Source: Clavelina lepadiformis (taxonomy: Eukaryota; Chordata; Ascidiacea; Aplousobranchia; Clavelinidae). Taken from it: a stretch of 64,000 bases of DNA. Position numbers and translations under genes: made by a program. The stretch is from contig NC_135248.1 in NCBI RefSeq assembly GCF_947623445.1, positions 11,851,820 through 11,915,819 of the forward strand. The letters run 5' to 3'. Under the pieces are notes generated by a model. The model saw only the letters and a list, made by a program, of their open reading frames with translations, was not told where the DNA came from and made no database searches. Positions 11,973 to 24,340 of the stretch are shown here, piece after piece; the stretch's first letter is position 1, and every line of letters begins with the position of its first letter.

Positions 11973-14877
11973 CTTCGAACGAGGAAAAGAACAGCGATCA
12001 TTTGCGCCATCGTGTGGGCAGTTGCCGCTATCATGTCTCTCCCAGTGATGATTTACTCTCAGCTTGAAGAAGTGACTGGAGAACTTAAGTGTAGGATAAT
12101 GTTTCCTGGTTATAAGCCTTTTGCTGACACCGATACATACATCGACTATGGTATCATGTAAGTGGCAATTGTATTATAGCAATGTAACATTGGGCCCATC
12201 AAACTTTCAGCCCTTGGCGTGTAAGTGCATGCCAAAACGCAATCTGTCCAACGTCCACGTACACAGCTGCTTTACTTCAAATTATACCGAGAAACATTTG
12301 ATTTAAAATATTAATTAAGCAATTTTTTTCTAACTAAAGTACAATCTTTTATCTCTCAATATTTGAGTTTTACTGAAATATTATCTTTTCAGCTATGACG
12401 ATTCGTCTTTCAATTACTCCAGCAATGACTTAATCGGTCTCGATTTCTTCGTTTCGACAGGTAGCTAGTTCGTAAGTTTTCCTAAGTTATTCATCGCTGT
12501 GACCTAACGTTCAAGAGTGAGGTAGTTCAAGATGCTAAATTTTAAATAAAATCAAAAACATTAACCATGAAATGTTTTACATATTTTAGTCCCCTCAGCC
12601 GAAGAGCCTGTTTATTATGAAACTTGCTCACACGCGGTCAAGTCGCACCAATATAGAATTTGGTTGGTCGTCAGCTTTGTGCTTTCTTTTGTCGTCCCGT
12701 TTTCCATCATAAGTAAGTTGGCTTTCATGAAATATTAATAGATGATGAATCATAGAATGCTCTACGCTCTTCTTAGCTTTGGCGTAATTTACTGCTGATG
12801 TAATAGGCGGTAACAATTTGACGTCCTTGACGAACGCAAATGTCCCTTGCGTTTCTTTATTTGCGTATCGCCCATATTTCATCATCACCGTAGTTAGCCA
12901 CGTTCAATTTGCGGTATTTATTCTATTATATGCCACTCCACAGCTAATCCACCGATCTAAAAATAAAATATTGAAGTTTAAAGCTGAACTTTAAATTGAA
13001 GTTCAATTGCTTGTGTTTTCTAAAGAACTGTGATTGTGACGTTTAATTCATTGTGTGATTTATATTATGGGTGCTCATAATATGTTATGGTTAGTTTCAC
13101 AAAAGAGCTAATTTCTAATATAAAAGCTAATAAAAGCTAAAATTTAATTTCTGGTCACTTTATTGGAATGTAACTCAAACGATAACATAGTATGACGTGA
13201 CAGTTCGTGCATTGTGATTGTTTTTGCAACCAGGTTGTTTCACACTTCCTAAACGTTGGAGTTTGTTCACAATCTCAGTGATCATTTCCTTTTCAACTAT
13301 TCGTCCTGTCCTACAGGAACTTCGTTGTATTGTTCGGTTGTTACGTTTTCTTGTTTATTTAGTGAGTCACATCTTGCCTTTTGTTCCCAGCGGTGAGTTA
13401 CGTTCTTATACTGAAGCGGTTGCGGGCGTCGGAAGAGCGAATAGCTACAATGACTGGCAAAAGAACTCAAAATATGAGACGAAAAGTGACCCGCATGGTG
13501 GCGGTATTGGTAGTTTGCTTCGTCATTTGCTGGCTGCCGTATCATATTCTTCAACTCTGTAAAATAAAAGGTGCGGTCGATTTTCATTGCAGACATTGTC
13601 AAAGCGCGTTTGTCGATTTCAAACTAACTCCAGAAAGCGAAGCAGTGTAAATTAAATTACAAATTAGCAATAACTTTGCATCACAAAACCTTTTTTCAAT
13701 CTCTTATGCATTCCCATGTGTTAACAGGTTTCCAGGCTTCTGTTATGATCTGCAACGTGGTTGAGCAGTTTGTGGTGGCGCTGGCGTTTGCAAATTCTGC
13801 CATAAACCCGATTCTTTACAGTTTTCTCGGTCATAATTTTGGCGAACGTCTTCGCGAAAGCGTTAACCACACAAGACGACGTTTGCGTCGTGGCAGCTCC
13901 GCCACTGGCGTGTCGGGCCACCAAACACGCAGTCACACTGAGCATGCTGTAAGTATTGAAAGATTTCTTTTAAAATCGCAACAATATTCTGTTTGACATA
14001 AAAAATAATTTTGTTCAGGACCCCGAGAAATTTAATATTTTTATTCTCAAATCAAAGGCATATGACTAAGGCATGTTTACATCGGATCCGTATGTTAGAA
14101 GTTTTTTGGAAGTAACATTACTCCCGAATCCAACACTCATACTTATGCGTAAAAACAGTAAACACTTTAAAATGCAGGGCCACTCATTATTTCCGAGACG
14201 TTTCAGTCAGCTGGTGGGCTTTCGTCGAGGTTACCGTAACTCAGCCAGCGGCGAAGGCAACCCGGTACAAATTGATGACAACGACCACAGTGAAGGACGC
14301 AGAGTAAAATTTGGCATCCCTTTGCGTGACTTGAATAAAAAGCGAGAACGGCAATACGAGAAAACCGAGGTGATTGGTTTAAATGGTTTCTGCGTGTGGT
14401 ATAATCTCGATACTAATCATGGAAATTTGACTTTAAGACGCCATTTTCATCAAGCTTTAGTTTGGTGTTGTCTTTCAAACAATGTGGATAAATTTAATAT
14501 CAATTTTAAACAAAAATGTTTTAAACATCGTTACACTTTTTATTTCACATCATGACTTCATCCAGCACTTGACAATAAACTGAGGCAATAACCTAAACTA
14601 TACAAATAAATATTTACAATGTATACCTAATATATACAATAATGAAGTATATATTTATATAATAAATAAGCTAAACTGAGGCAAGAACTTATACAAATCT
14701 TGAATTGTTTGTGAAAAACCTTAAAGTATTACATCGACTTTATTCCACCAACACGAATTTGATTGCCTTTTGCAGAATGCAACCGCGTTTACTTCAAACC
14801 CGACAGAGCTGACCAGAGTCACCGTGGACAAAGAAACGCCCAAGAAATCCAGCTTTTCTGAAGCGGATACTGTCTGA
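11973..14877 (+). CDS. Class A (rhodopsin-like) peptide-type GPCR, 5'-truncated: TM4 to C-terminus
   Basis: Seven exons join in phase: 11973-12157, 12393-12460, 12590-12712, 13391-13570, 13728-13948, 14178-14369 and 14776-14877 (stop TGA), giving 356 residues. Exon 1 starts right after the usual intracellular loop 2 (LRTRKRTA) and carries TM4 plus the extracellular loop 2 cysteine (ELKCRIMF). TM5 is in exon 3. Exon 4 has a basic intracellular loop 3 and TM6 with CWLPYH. Exon 5 has TM7 with NSAINPILYSF, followed by a basic helix 8. The tail is Ser/Arg-rich. TM6/TM7 resemble the somatostatin/galanin/allatostatin-like peptide receptor group, but the ligand cannot be named. TM1-3 and DRY are absent upstream, where the duplication junction lies at 10590/10591. 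The frame is still open, so the truncation is recent; as it stands this cannot be a working seven-helix receptor. Confidence 0.85.
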
Positions 14878-14890
14878 AGGTTTAGAGAAA

Positions 14891-14896
14891 AATAAA
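14891..14896 (+). terminator. AATAAA polyadenylation signal of the GPCR
   Basis: An AATAAA lies 14 bp after the GPCR stop codon. Confidence 0.5.
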
Positions 14897-15887
14897 ACAA
14901 AAAAATCTGAACACGTTATTTCTCAACAACGGAAATACGTGTTAGATGTTCTACCAGTGACCCGAGTCATGTATTTCCTTTTGTTACAGCAAGCTAATAC
15001 CTTGTTTTACTTCATTACAGTATATAGGACATGCACGCGTCCGCTTCCTGCTAATATTTCACATTAAAAACAACAACAATGAAATCATCTGATCACGTGT
15101 CTTCCAGCAGGCTGCTAACCTCCCACGCCGTATCTTCCGCGATCTTCATTGTGCAATCGCCGTTATTTTTCAATTGTTGATGCATTATAGAGACTTTTTT
15201 TCCTGCGTCATGATGGTTTGTTTTCTGTAATTAAAACCCTTTTTGCCTTATTTTTTTATGGACGTTACGCCTATTTATTTGTCGATATGGCAAAAACCTG
15301 AAAACTGTCTCACACATTTGTTAAAAACAACTTCGTTTGTATCTGAATGAACGTCATTAACGTTAATACCCGCTGTAAACACTTTATGGTACCATTGCAG
15401 AATACAGGTTATTCCAATAGACCCATATTTGTTTCATGTAAACAAAGTTAACCATATTGCTTAAGAGGTTCGAATTGCATCATATTATACTGATATTTCT
15501 TTGTCTTGTGTAGCGCTTTATTTTTACGAACGGCTAAAACTCTTCAAACGTTTGATTTCGTTAGCTTTTTGTGAAAAATTCTTTATGTTCCTTTTATTTC
15601 ATTGTCACAAGAATTTTGCTCATATACAATAAAATGTGATTGTGCATGTGCTATCTCTGGTCGTGTGGGCGTCACACATAGGGGCGAGTCGAACACAAAC
15701 AATAAGATGACTGATCCATGAAGTGTAACAATGTTGGTCATTGTGTACAGCTCTTTGATAACGTGGTTATTGCAATAACGGATCCGTTATATATGAAAAT
15801 CGTTATCTGATTAATTATTTTTGTGCTTATGCTGTAGGAAACGTGGACATGACATTTATTTCCTACGATTTGTTGTTGCAGTACTTC
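14897..15887. other. Intergenic, nothing recognised
   Basis: This is AT-rich non-coding sequence between the GPCR 3' end and the hAT MITE. I see no gene, repeat or conserved signal in it. Confidence 0.5.
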
Positions 15888-16222
15888 GTATAGCGCAGTG
15901 GTTCTTAACCTTTTTTCTATCAAGCCCCCCTTCAATAATGGTCATTTGCCTCGCGCCCCCCTAGATTTTAAATAAGTATCATACTAACAAAATCGCAGTT
16001 TTGTCTGTTTATTGTACATATCAGTGAGATACTTGACACTGCTTCTTAGCGACTAGATTTTTAATGCGAGGTTTAACTACAGAGGACACGAGGTTTAACT
16101 CGTAGGACATTAAAGAAATTAAAAAAAATTGAAATTGTTGTAGAGCTCGCGCCCCCCCTGAGAGATGCTTCACACCCCCCTGGGGGGGCGCGCCCCCCTG
16201 GTTAAGAACCACTGGTATAGCG
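15888..16222. mobile_element. hAT-type MITE with perfect 8-bp target duplication
   Basis: The element itself is 15896-16214 (319 bp). It begins CAGTGGTTCTTAACC and ends GGTTAAGAACCACTG, an exact 15-bp terminal inverted repeat. It is flanked on both sides by gtatagcg (15888-15895 and 16215-16222), the 8-bp duplication typical of hAT transposition. It has no coding capacity; a C/G-rich subterminal part near 16148-16200 forms inverted repeats with 15925-15962. It lies between the GPCR and the zinc-finger gene, in the 3' flank of both. Confidence 0.93.
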
Positions 16223-16772
16223 GCTATAGTCTATAAACCCATAAGCTGTACGTGGTGAACTAGAGGGTTATAAGAGCTATAAAAAGTTGAAGCATTAATA
16301 AAAATTACCTTCCCCGATAAACTTACTGTTAGCTATTGTTTGATTTAAAGCCAACTTGTTTTGAGATCTCCACTTCAAACTTATGCCGCATAGAAGATTA
16401 AAATTTTCTTTATCTATCTCCGATCGTGAAAGATTTTCTTTTTGTCTGTTTTTTCCCGCACAGGCTGCGCATCTGAAAATCGCATTGAAAAGCGGTAGCC
16501 TATGATCGCTTTCGCATTCTGCCCTTTCCAAGTAACAAGCTCCAATTCGACGAACCGAAAACGAGCTTTCACAACATTATGAAATGATATTTAACTCACA
16601 ATGATGTATACTTGTGACATGATAAGCATTTCCATCAACGCGTACAACGATGACACCGCAAAACTAAGCATTTTATGTGTATAGTAATCATATATGGTTA
16701 AACTCCTACAAGAGTTTCATGAAATAAAACACAAGTAGCTGAAAACGAAACGTTTTATGAAAATCTGTTTTC
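16223..16772. other. 3' flank of the zinc-finger gene
   Basis: No gene is recognised. A 78-codon open frame on the minus strand (16295-16531) has no known domain and nothing else in its favour. Confidence 0.45.
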
Positions 16773-19040
16773 CTACAAAAATGTGTGTCCTTCTCCGTCG
16801 TCAAGGTTTTCTTCATCAGCAGAATCAATTTTGTTATAGTGGATCTTTTCATGGCTTCTTAGGTCTACCTTTACCTTAAAGGATTTGGAGCAAACGTCAC
16901 ACTTGTGTGGCCGCTTATCAGTATGCCGCATGCGATGTGACGTCAGATATGCCCGAGCACTAAATTCTTTGGAACAAATTTCACATCGATGGGGAGATTC
17001 ATCAGAATGTGACGTCATGTGAAAATTCAAAGCTATTCGTGACGCATATGCTTTGTTGCAATTATCACATGGAAATTTTGTTTCGTCATGTGAAACACTG
17101 TGCTCTCGTAAACTTGCGTTTGTGGAAAACGACTTTTCACAAACTGAACAGACGTAAGGTTCTATACCAGTGTGAGATCTTTCGTGGCAATTTAAGTCGG
17201 ATTTCCGACAGAAAGATTGGCTACAAAACTGGCACACATGCTCACGGACTTGAGAATGACACTTAGAATGTTTTTGAAGTTCGAATTTTCTCTTAAAATT
17301 TTTTTCACAAATTTTACAGGAAAACGGTCGTATGTCACTATGACTTACTTTGTGGAGTCCAAATTCGTGTTCTGTTACAAAGCACTTGGCACAAACTTCG
17401 CAAGAAAACGGTTTAACTCCCAAATGTCTTTTCATGTGTTCTTCCAGTTTTGATTTGTTTACAAAAAGCTTGTCGCAAATCGAACAAGAAAATTTCTTTT
17501 CTTTGCGAAGATGTGACTTCTGTATCTTTAAACTTCCTTCGATACCAGAATCTATTTTACTAGTGAGATCACTTGGTGGTCCTTCAATATGAGCCTTTGT
17601 ATGAAGAGTGAAGCCACGTATACTTCGCAATTGTTTGTCACAAAAAGGGCAAATATATTTAGGCTGTTCCAAATGTGATTTTTCATGGACCTGGAGGGCA
17701 GCTTTAGTTTTGAAAGATTTTTCACAAACTTGACAGATAAAAGATCGTATTTCGTTATGTCTTGAAAGATGATGCAATCTAATTTCTCCCTTTGATCTAA
17801 ATCGTTTACCACAAGTTTCGCAAGAATGAGGTTTGATATCCAAATGCCCTTGGACGTGATATTGTAATGTTGATCTCGATGTGAAAGTTTTCTCGCATGT
17901 TCGGCAAGAAAAAGGTTTCTCCTCACTGTGAGTCTGCATATGACTTTTCAAACCAGACTTGGTGGCTAAAGTTTTGCTACAAACTGAGCATGAATAGTCC
18001 TTGTTCCTTGTGTGTTGCTTTGCATGCAATCGTAAACCAGCTTTCCATGCAAAGGCCTTTCCACAGGTGGGACAAATGTAAGGTTTTTCGCCAGTATGAC
18101 TGTTAAGATGGTCTTTCAAGGAGCCTCGTTCCTTGTATGTTTTGCTGCAGATATCACAAGAATACCTCGGACCGGGTTCGTTACTTGAGTGGTATAACAT
18201 ATGAGCATTTAATTGCTCTTTCCATCTGTACTTCCGGTCACAAATCGAGCATACATATGGGGTTTCCCCTGTGTGAATGCGCATGTGACGTTTCATGTGG
18301 CCAAGAGATGCAAATGACTTTTCACACACTTGGCAGGAATAAGGTTTTCGGAATTCATGAACACTTGCAATATGCAGTTTTAGCACGGCAGCAGTACAAA
18401 ATGTTTTCTCACAAACTGAACAAGGAGGCGATCTTTTGTTTTCGTGAGAATTCTTGTGTTTAATCATACTTGAGTTAGTTTTAAAACCTCGCTCACAGAC
18501 GGGACAAGTAAATGGTCTTTCGTTTGAGTGTGTTGCTCGGTGTTTTTTCAAATACTGTCTATTCACGAATCTTTTCTCACAGACATCACACACATGCGAC
18601 TTCACACCAAGATGAGTTGCTTCGTGTCGTTTTAAAGTCCTGCTGCTGGAGTAGCTTTTGTCACAAGTCTTGCAGATGAACGATTCCTGCTTTTCATGAA
18701 CATATTTATGGTGGCTCCGAAGTGAGCTTTTTGTAAGAAGCTTTTTATTGCAAATTTCGCAAGCAAACGATGCCTTCTCCTTATTCAAGTATTTCGTGCT
18801 TTTTAAAGGGAGTCTGCACTTTTCTTGGGTATCCGTGGACCCCTCGGTGGTAGAAAAACACGATTCAGGGTGTCTCGGTGTATCCTTTGACTTAATCGAC
18901 TCTGTTAAAATGGCGTTGTTTTCTGAACCGAGCAAACAATTCTCGTCGTCGTTGGTTAAACGTGAAGCCGAATTGACCTTGCTGATTCCATCCATAACAC
19001 CATCATTCACACCAAAGCGAACTTCGCCCGCAGCCTCCAT
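16773..19040 (-). CDS. Intronless C2H2 zinc-finger protein with about 22 fingers
   Basis: A single open frame of 755 aa starts at the ATG at 19040 (minus). After about 90 residues of Ser/Thr-rich, domain-free N-terminus there are about 22 C2H2 fingers (C-x2-C-x12-H-x3-5-H) running almost to the end, followed by a short acidic tail. Linkers vary: some are the classic TGEKPY type (fingers 8-9), most are relaxed variants such as SDIRPF and LGVKPF, and one longer spacer of about 25 residues separates fingers 14 and 15. I see no KRAB, BTB, ZAD or SCAN domain. It is probably a nuclear DNA-binding protein; its target is unknown. A degenerate relative of fingers 4-9 lies at 26250-26735 in the same orientation. 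A second intact copy is predicted left of the window. Confidence 0.95.
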   Translation of the reverse strand: MEAAGEVRFGVNDGVMDGISKVNSASRLTNDDENCLLGSENNAILTESIKSKDTPRHPESCFSTTEGSTDTQEKCRLPLKSTKYLNKEKASFACEICNKKLLTKSSLRSHHKYVHEKQESFICKTCDKSYSSSRTLKRHEATHLGVKSHVCDVCEKRFVNRQYLKKHRATHSNERPFTCPVCERGFKTNSSMIKHKNSHENKRSPPCSVCEKTFCTAAVLKLHIASVHEFRKPYSCQVCEKSFASLGHMKRHMRIHTGETPYVCSICDRKYRWKEQLNAHMLYHSSNEPGPRYSCDICSKTYKERGSLKDHLNSHTGEKPYICPTCGKAFAWKAGLRLHAKQHTRNKDYSCSVCSKTLATKSGLKSHMQTHSEEKPFSCRTCEKTFTSRSTLQYHVQGHLDIKPHSCETCGKRFRSKGEIRLHHLSRHNEIRSFICQVCEKSFKTKAALQVHEKSHLEQPKYICPFCDKQLRSIRGFTLHTKAHIEGPPSDLTSKIDSGIEGSLKIQKSHLRKEKKFSCSICDKLFVNKSKLEEHMKRHLGVKPFSCEVCAKCFVTEHEFGLHKVSHSDIRPFSCKICEKNFKRKFELQKHSKCHSQVREHVCQFCSQSFCRKSDLNCHERSHTGIEPYVCSVCEKSFSTNASLREHSVSHDETKFPCDNCNKAYASRIALNFHMTSHSDESPHRCEICSKEFSARAYLTSHRMRHTDKRPHKCDVCSKSFKVKVDLRSHEKIHYNKIDSADEENLDDGEGHTFL

Positions 19041-21556
19041 AATGGCAGCAACAAGTTTTTAATATCAGAAGCCCCTTTATCTTATGTTTGAAACTTACGC
19101 AAATAACTTATACCCTGAAAATAAAAGTTACCCCAGTAAGGTCAGATCGGAATTTATTTCTTGTACTATTTATTTTGGAATTGTTACTTTGAAACTTTAA
19201 ACAGTTGATAAGGACAAGGCGTCTATATCACCCGGTCGATTGCCCGGCCTATCCTGTCCTGCCTATCGGACATCACAATTTACATCAACATTATTAGTTA
19301 CGTCATGTCGTGGTTTTCGAAAACGATTTGATAACTAGCTAGCCACAGAAAACATAACATAGACATATTGTAAATACAGATGGCAAAAGGAAGGGAGCGG
19401 GTAGGGCTCCCCTTTTTTACTGGGATGACCTGGCCCCTCCACATTTAAAAACCAAACGTGTTAAAAACTGATCGGGACCTACAGCAAACTTTTAGTGCCG
19501 TTCTGAGGATAGACTTTGTCAGCCCAATGAGGTCATCCACATTGAAAAAGGTTGTACCATGGGTGTGGTTCTCTTTTGCTATTGAACAAGTCTGGTTTTA
19601 ACATAATAATGAAATCACCATGCAACTAAACCGACACTGTAACATAAACTTCTTTAAACTAACACCAAAGTTCTACCTGGCTAGGATTAATACAGATTAA
19701 AACCGCTCCTTGCACTCGTACTAACAACTTGCCAAACAGTTAAACGTGTCAGGGTTGAATATGAACCAGAATTATTACATAAAATATGCCTGTGACGTAA
19801 TCACCGTGGTGCTGAAGAAGAAGTATACGAATGTGAATACTGTATATGTATGAAGATGAAGTATATTGCAAAGTAGGGCTTGTATGAAATTTGATTTGCA
19901 AAGAATTGGTAATTGTTGATTGTTGATTGATCAAAATCATTGTTTAATTATGACGAAGATGGCGGTTCCAATTACCTCACAATATAAAAAAATGCAGAGG
20001 TTGATGCCGACAGATGCAGATACAGAGTTTTATCGGTCTTAGCTTACGTTATTGACTTTGTGATAATATTGTAATTATAACTAAAACTAATATACAGATT
20101 ATGTGAGATTTACAATTCTAATACTTATGCGTCGTTTTAGCAAAGAGTAACACGAGCCGCAATCACTTCCTGTACCATTGTTGTGACGTAATATTTTTGC
20201 CTTTCTCGTACGCGTTCAGTTTGTCGAAAGTAAGTTTGTTAGCGTATGCGAGTACGAATTTACAAGTCTGGGAATAATCAGCAATCAGCAATTTAATGCA
20301 GTTGAATATAGTTAAGCCAAAATGCTATTACATTGACTGTTAAATGAAGTGCTGTTGATGTGCCAATGTTCTGTCAATTTGTAATCGTATAACGAAGAAA
20401 CAATATAACCAGTTTATACAATCAACAAATTTGTGCAAACTATTGAACAGTACAACTTAAGACAAGCTCAGTGTTAAGTCAGACAACTCTGCTTGTCGGC
20501 TTCACAAGACAATCAGCTTTTAGCTGAACAATCGAGTCTGGGATTGATTAAGCAAACAACGACCTGAGACTCATTCATATCGTGGACAAATGACATTCAG
20601 ACAATCAAAGATTGTATTGGAGTGACTGGTACAGTCAAGTTCAACAACAATAACCTATCATTCCATTACAACTTAGTTAACCTACTACATTAGTGACTCT
20701 ATCGTTGCGTGCGGTTAGAATTTTCTAACCTTTCTGACAGTCGAACGTTCTTATTATATTATAACAAGTACCGTTTGCCAGAAAAGGCTTTTATTGTATA
20801 GGTGCTGTACACTTTCTCATTATTACAAATAACCAAGAACACAAGTCATACGACTGTTTACACGATATCTACTGATTTGCAATCACCACGACTACAGTAG
20901 CACGGTATTACATATGTCTATAACTTCACGTCTGCGTCAGCGTTTGTGTCTGAGGCTCTCCGGCTCTCGCACAGAAGTTCAAGCTTATAAAACGTGCTGC
21001 GATGTGGCGGAAATATATGACAAAAAAAAGGCATGAACATTTCAAGGCGTGTGGGCGTGAAAAACAGTGCGTTTGCAATGCAAATTATATTCAGTTAAAG
21101 CTAGAAATAGTTTCTTGGAACAAGCCTGGTAAAGTACTAAAAGGAGTTTTCACACGAAGTTATTCAGAGCAAGTTTTCAAAATATACCAACGATAATCTC
21201 AGTGTTTTGAAAAGGCAATAAACTCCAATTATTAGCTGGAAAACACTTTCCTAAGAATGGTGTGGCGGAACTGAAAGTTTAAAAACTCCAATTGTTCTGG
21301 AAAACACATTTCTAAGAATGGCGTAATGATTTTACAAAAGCTACCCAGGCCGCCACAGGTCCAATAACGAATAGAAAGTTTCTTGTCACAGACAATTCGT
21401 CCAGATACGTCCAATTAAACAGAAGTTTTGTGTATAGCAGAAACATTTTTGAGTGAACTAGGCTAAGCCAGCTTTAGTGTATTTGTACTGATGAGTGCGG
21501 CAGCTAACCTACAGCGCACCAAGCTCAGGTTTGCCGGTTGTCACTAGCCTAGTGAC
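19041..21556. other. Intergenic 5' flank of the zinc-finger gene
   Basis: There is no supportable gene. Open frames of 60-64 codons at 19749-19940, 21002-21196 and 21232-21414 have no domain or splice support. An imperfect tandem repeat lies at 21220-21325. Confidence 0.5.
21220..21325. repeat. Imperfect two-unit tandem repeat
   Basis: The motif aaactccaatt..ctggaaaacac..ctaagaatgg occurs at about 21220-21262 and again at about 21283-21323, with several substitutions and a 3-bp indel between units. Confidence 0.7.
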
Positions 21557-23227
21557 CTAGCCCTGTGTGGGTAACTGCTGTAAAAACAAGAATCCTTGAC
21601 AAGTATATATTGTCTTCTGTGACATTCCTATGCTGAAAATAACTAATAGGCTACCTGCTACTAATCACCTACCTATGGAAAGGTATTTCTTCCTAAGCAC
21701 GTTAGCTAGCCTATACAGTAACGTGATTGACCCAGTATTGGCGTTCTTTATTGTCCCGTATAATTACTGCTTTACTATATAGTCTATACTATATCTAATA
21801 CAAAAACGCTTGTTTGTATTGGTCTGCTATTTAAAGCGCAATTACACCAGATCGTTAGCACTCTTTTGGTATAGCAAAAAGTTTACCACCGTTTTATATG
21901 GCAACAACAAAGCGCTACATGGACTGTTGAGAATACTTGACATATAACTCACAACAAGGAAACTAAAAGCTTGTACAAATTAATGTCTGCGGTGTAAAGA
22001 TATTTTTTTCCTGCTGTAGCTTACATTAAAGCATTTGCGCTAAAATAAAGCACAGAAAAAAAGCGCAACACTTCAACTTTACACCACGTGGTCCACAAAA
22101 GCTACACTTGTGTCAGCAACGTTGCCTTCTCAGTGTACACTCCTATGCTCTCTTGTCCCATTAATGACTACATGAACTCGCAAGTAGAGTCAAGTGATGC
22201 TTTCTTCTTACCTGTGATAAAGCGCCTATAGACCGTGCTGCAAACTTTTAGAATAACACAAATAGAATGAAAAATTGCAATTGCTTTCTTTTGCTATAAC
22301 ACGACAGCGACCATCACTTTAGATCTCATACTGTACTTTGAAAGCCTAGGGTTTGTCAACGGTTTTCATAAAAATGTACCATTCTTAAAACGAACTCCGT
22401 AGCGGAAAATTTAATCATGCAAATAAGGATGCGATGTTCTGACGTAATAACAAGTTTCTCTTAAGTTCAACAGTATGTTTGATTAGATGGTAAACGTTTG
22501 ATTAAAAAAAGCCAATTTCATATCTGTAGCATAACGCCAGAGTTTTGATATGTAATTTACTCCGTAATTTTATGCTAATGTTGTTGTAGTTGCTATGTTC
22601 TGTAGATAAAATGTTTAGGTATTTTTGTGTCTATTTCTCGCTCTGTATATACGTGCGCGAATATGCACGAATATGTATGAACAGTCATGGCGCGCACTGT
22701 ACATTTGTAATATTTCATGATTGCTAATGGGAATTTTAGTTAGCGGTGATACTTACATATTCAAAAGTACCACTCCACTAGTTTAAGGCAAACATTTGTA
22801 TCTACACTGTAGAATAACTCTGCAAACGTTGCTCTACAAGTGGATACTTCATAAGTGATGATTCAAGTGTCGAATTTTATTCGAAGCGGACGGTCCTGTA
22901 TATGTATAGTTAAACTAAAAATGTTTTTCTGGAATTTGGCTCTCCATAATATCGATTATATTACCTAAAACCCTGTCATAGGCTTTAAATAGGTTCAGAT
23001 TAGTTACCTGTTGACAACTTTACTGTATGTTGCTCATTGGTACGACGACTTATGTGCAATAACAGTTGCCTTATCGTTTGGAAATCACCTTTAGTTTCTC
23101 TTATGACATCACTAGCATAGGTGACACAAAAGAAACTCTATCTATTGAAGTTGTAAACTTTCATTCTTCTTTCTTTGCGATTATTTTGGAACATATTCCG
23201 GTTCGGAATTCACGAATATGGATAAAA

Positions 23228-23246
23228 TGTGTGTGTGTGTGTGTGT
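23228..23246. repeat. (TG)n microsatellite, copy 2 only
   Basis: A perfect TG run of 19 bases lies here. Copy 1 has only tgttggtgt at the matching place (about 1881-1892), so the run expanded after, or differs between, the copies. Confidence 0.85.
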
Positions 23247-23833
23247 TATTTGAAGAATCGGTATCTTAAAACTAAATTACAATTGGAAAATAAAATCATA
23301 CCCTACATTAGTTCACGGCTGGAGACCCCAACCACTGGCCAGAGAACCGGCAACGGACCATGGACAGTTTTGTAGCCGGTCTGCAAATGTTTCAAACATC
23401 TCACGCGAAAGATTGAAAACGAAACTTTTACAGTTCAATAGAAAACACAAGAAGCACGTTTTGCGTGTCACCGTTTATGTTCTATGTTTATTTCGCAATT
23501 TTGAACGCGCTAACAAAACAGGTTACCAATCAAATCAGTCCAGATAAAACAATCTTGTTGTAAAGATAACGTGTTGAGATTTCCACTGAGTTACTACAGG
23601 ACACGTTATGGTGAAATAATACAATGACATGTTTCTGTAAAATGTTCAGCATGGCACGCTAAAGACGCAATGAATAACTGTTTGATTTTTGAGAACAAAC
23701 AAATGTGGAGTGTCCGACTACACGTGCTATAACCGCCCGAGTTATTTTGTTCCACTTCCCGCCAGGATGAAATGAAAGAAAACACGTGCACACGCACAAC
23801 AGCATATTTGTCGCATGACATTAGTTTTGGTAA

Positions 23834-24243
23834 TTATAGACCAGGGGTGGGCAAATTTGTTCAATGAAAGAGTCACTTGCGGAAAAATATAAACACCAGC
23901 GAGCCGCAAAGTCAGTAATGATTGTCAATTTGGTTATTATACTATTAATAGTCATTTTGGGATATTACTTTTTAACTAAAAGACCCATAAAAACATGTTG
24001 GTGAGGTGCATTTTGACAACCTTTGCCATAGAGTATAGAATCTATACCTGAAAACAATGTCGGAGTCGATGTCTAGTGTTACGTCATAAAAGAAATGCTG
24101 GCCTAAATAAAGAAAAACTACACAGAAACTTTCATAAACGATACTCTTGGTAGCCTTTACATTTTTTGAAATTTTACGATTCGACTAGAAGAGCCACAAA
24201 AAACATGCCGGAGAGCCGCAGTTTGCCCACGTCTGTTATAGAC
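23834..24243. mobile_element. hAT-type element inserted only in copy 2
   Basis: The element is 23842-24235 (394 bp). It starts CAGGGGTGGGCAAA and ends TTTGCCCACGTCTG, a terminal inverted repeat with two mismatches in 14, and is flanked by the 8-bp duplication ttatagac (23834-23841, 24236-24243). No coding frame is present, so it is non-autonomous. Copy 1 has the uninterrupted site at 2487-2494. Confidence 0.93.
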
Positions 24244-24340
24244 TATACATTATGATTACTTTAGGTAGTTTTGGTTAGTCGCAATAATTAAAACACTTTA
24301 TTGGGACAATACATCGTTCTTTCTCCGTCCGTTTTCTTTT

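Noticed and set aside
16021..16212. 63-codon open frame on the minus strand with Gly/Pro runs
   Set aside because: It lies wholly inside the hAT MITE and reads its C/G-rich subterminal repeats.
17009..19062. Several plus-strand and shifted minus-strand open frames in the zinc-finger gene
   Set aside because: They are antisense or out-of-frame shadows of a finger array with strong codon periodicity.
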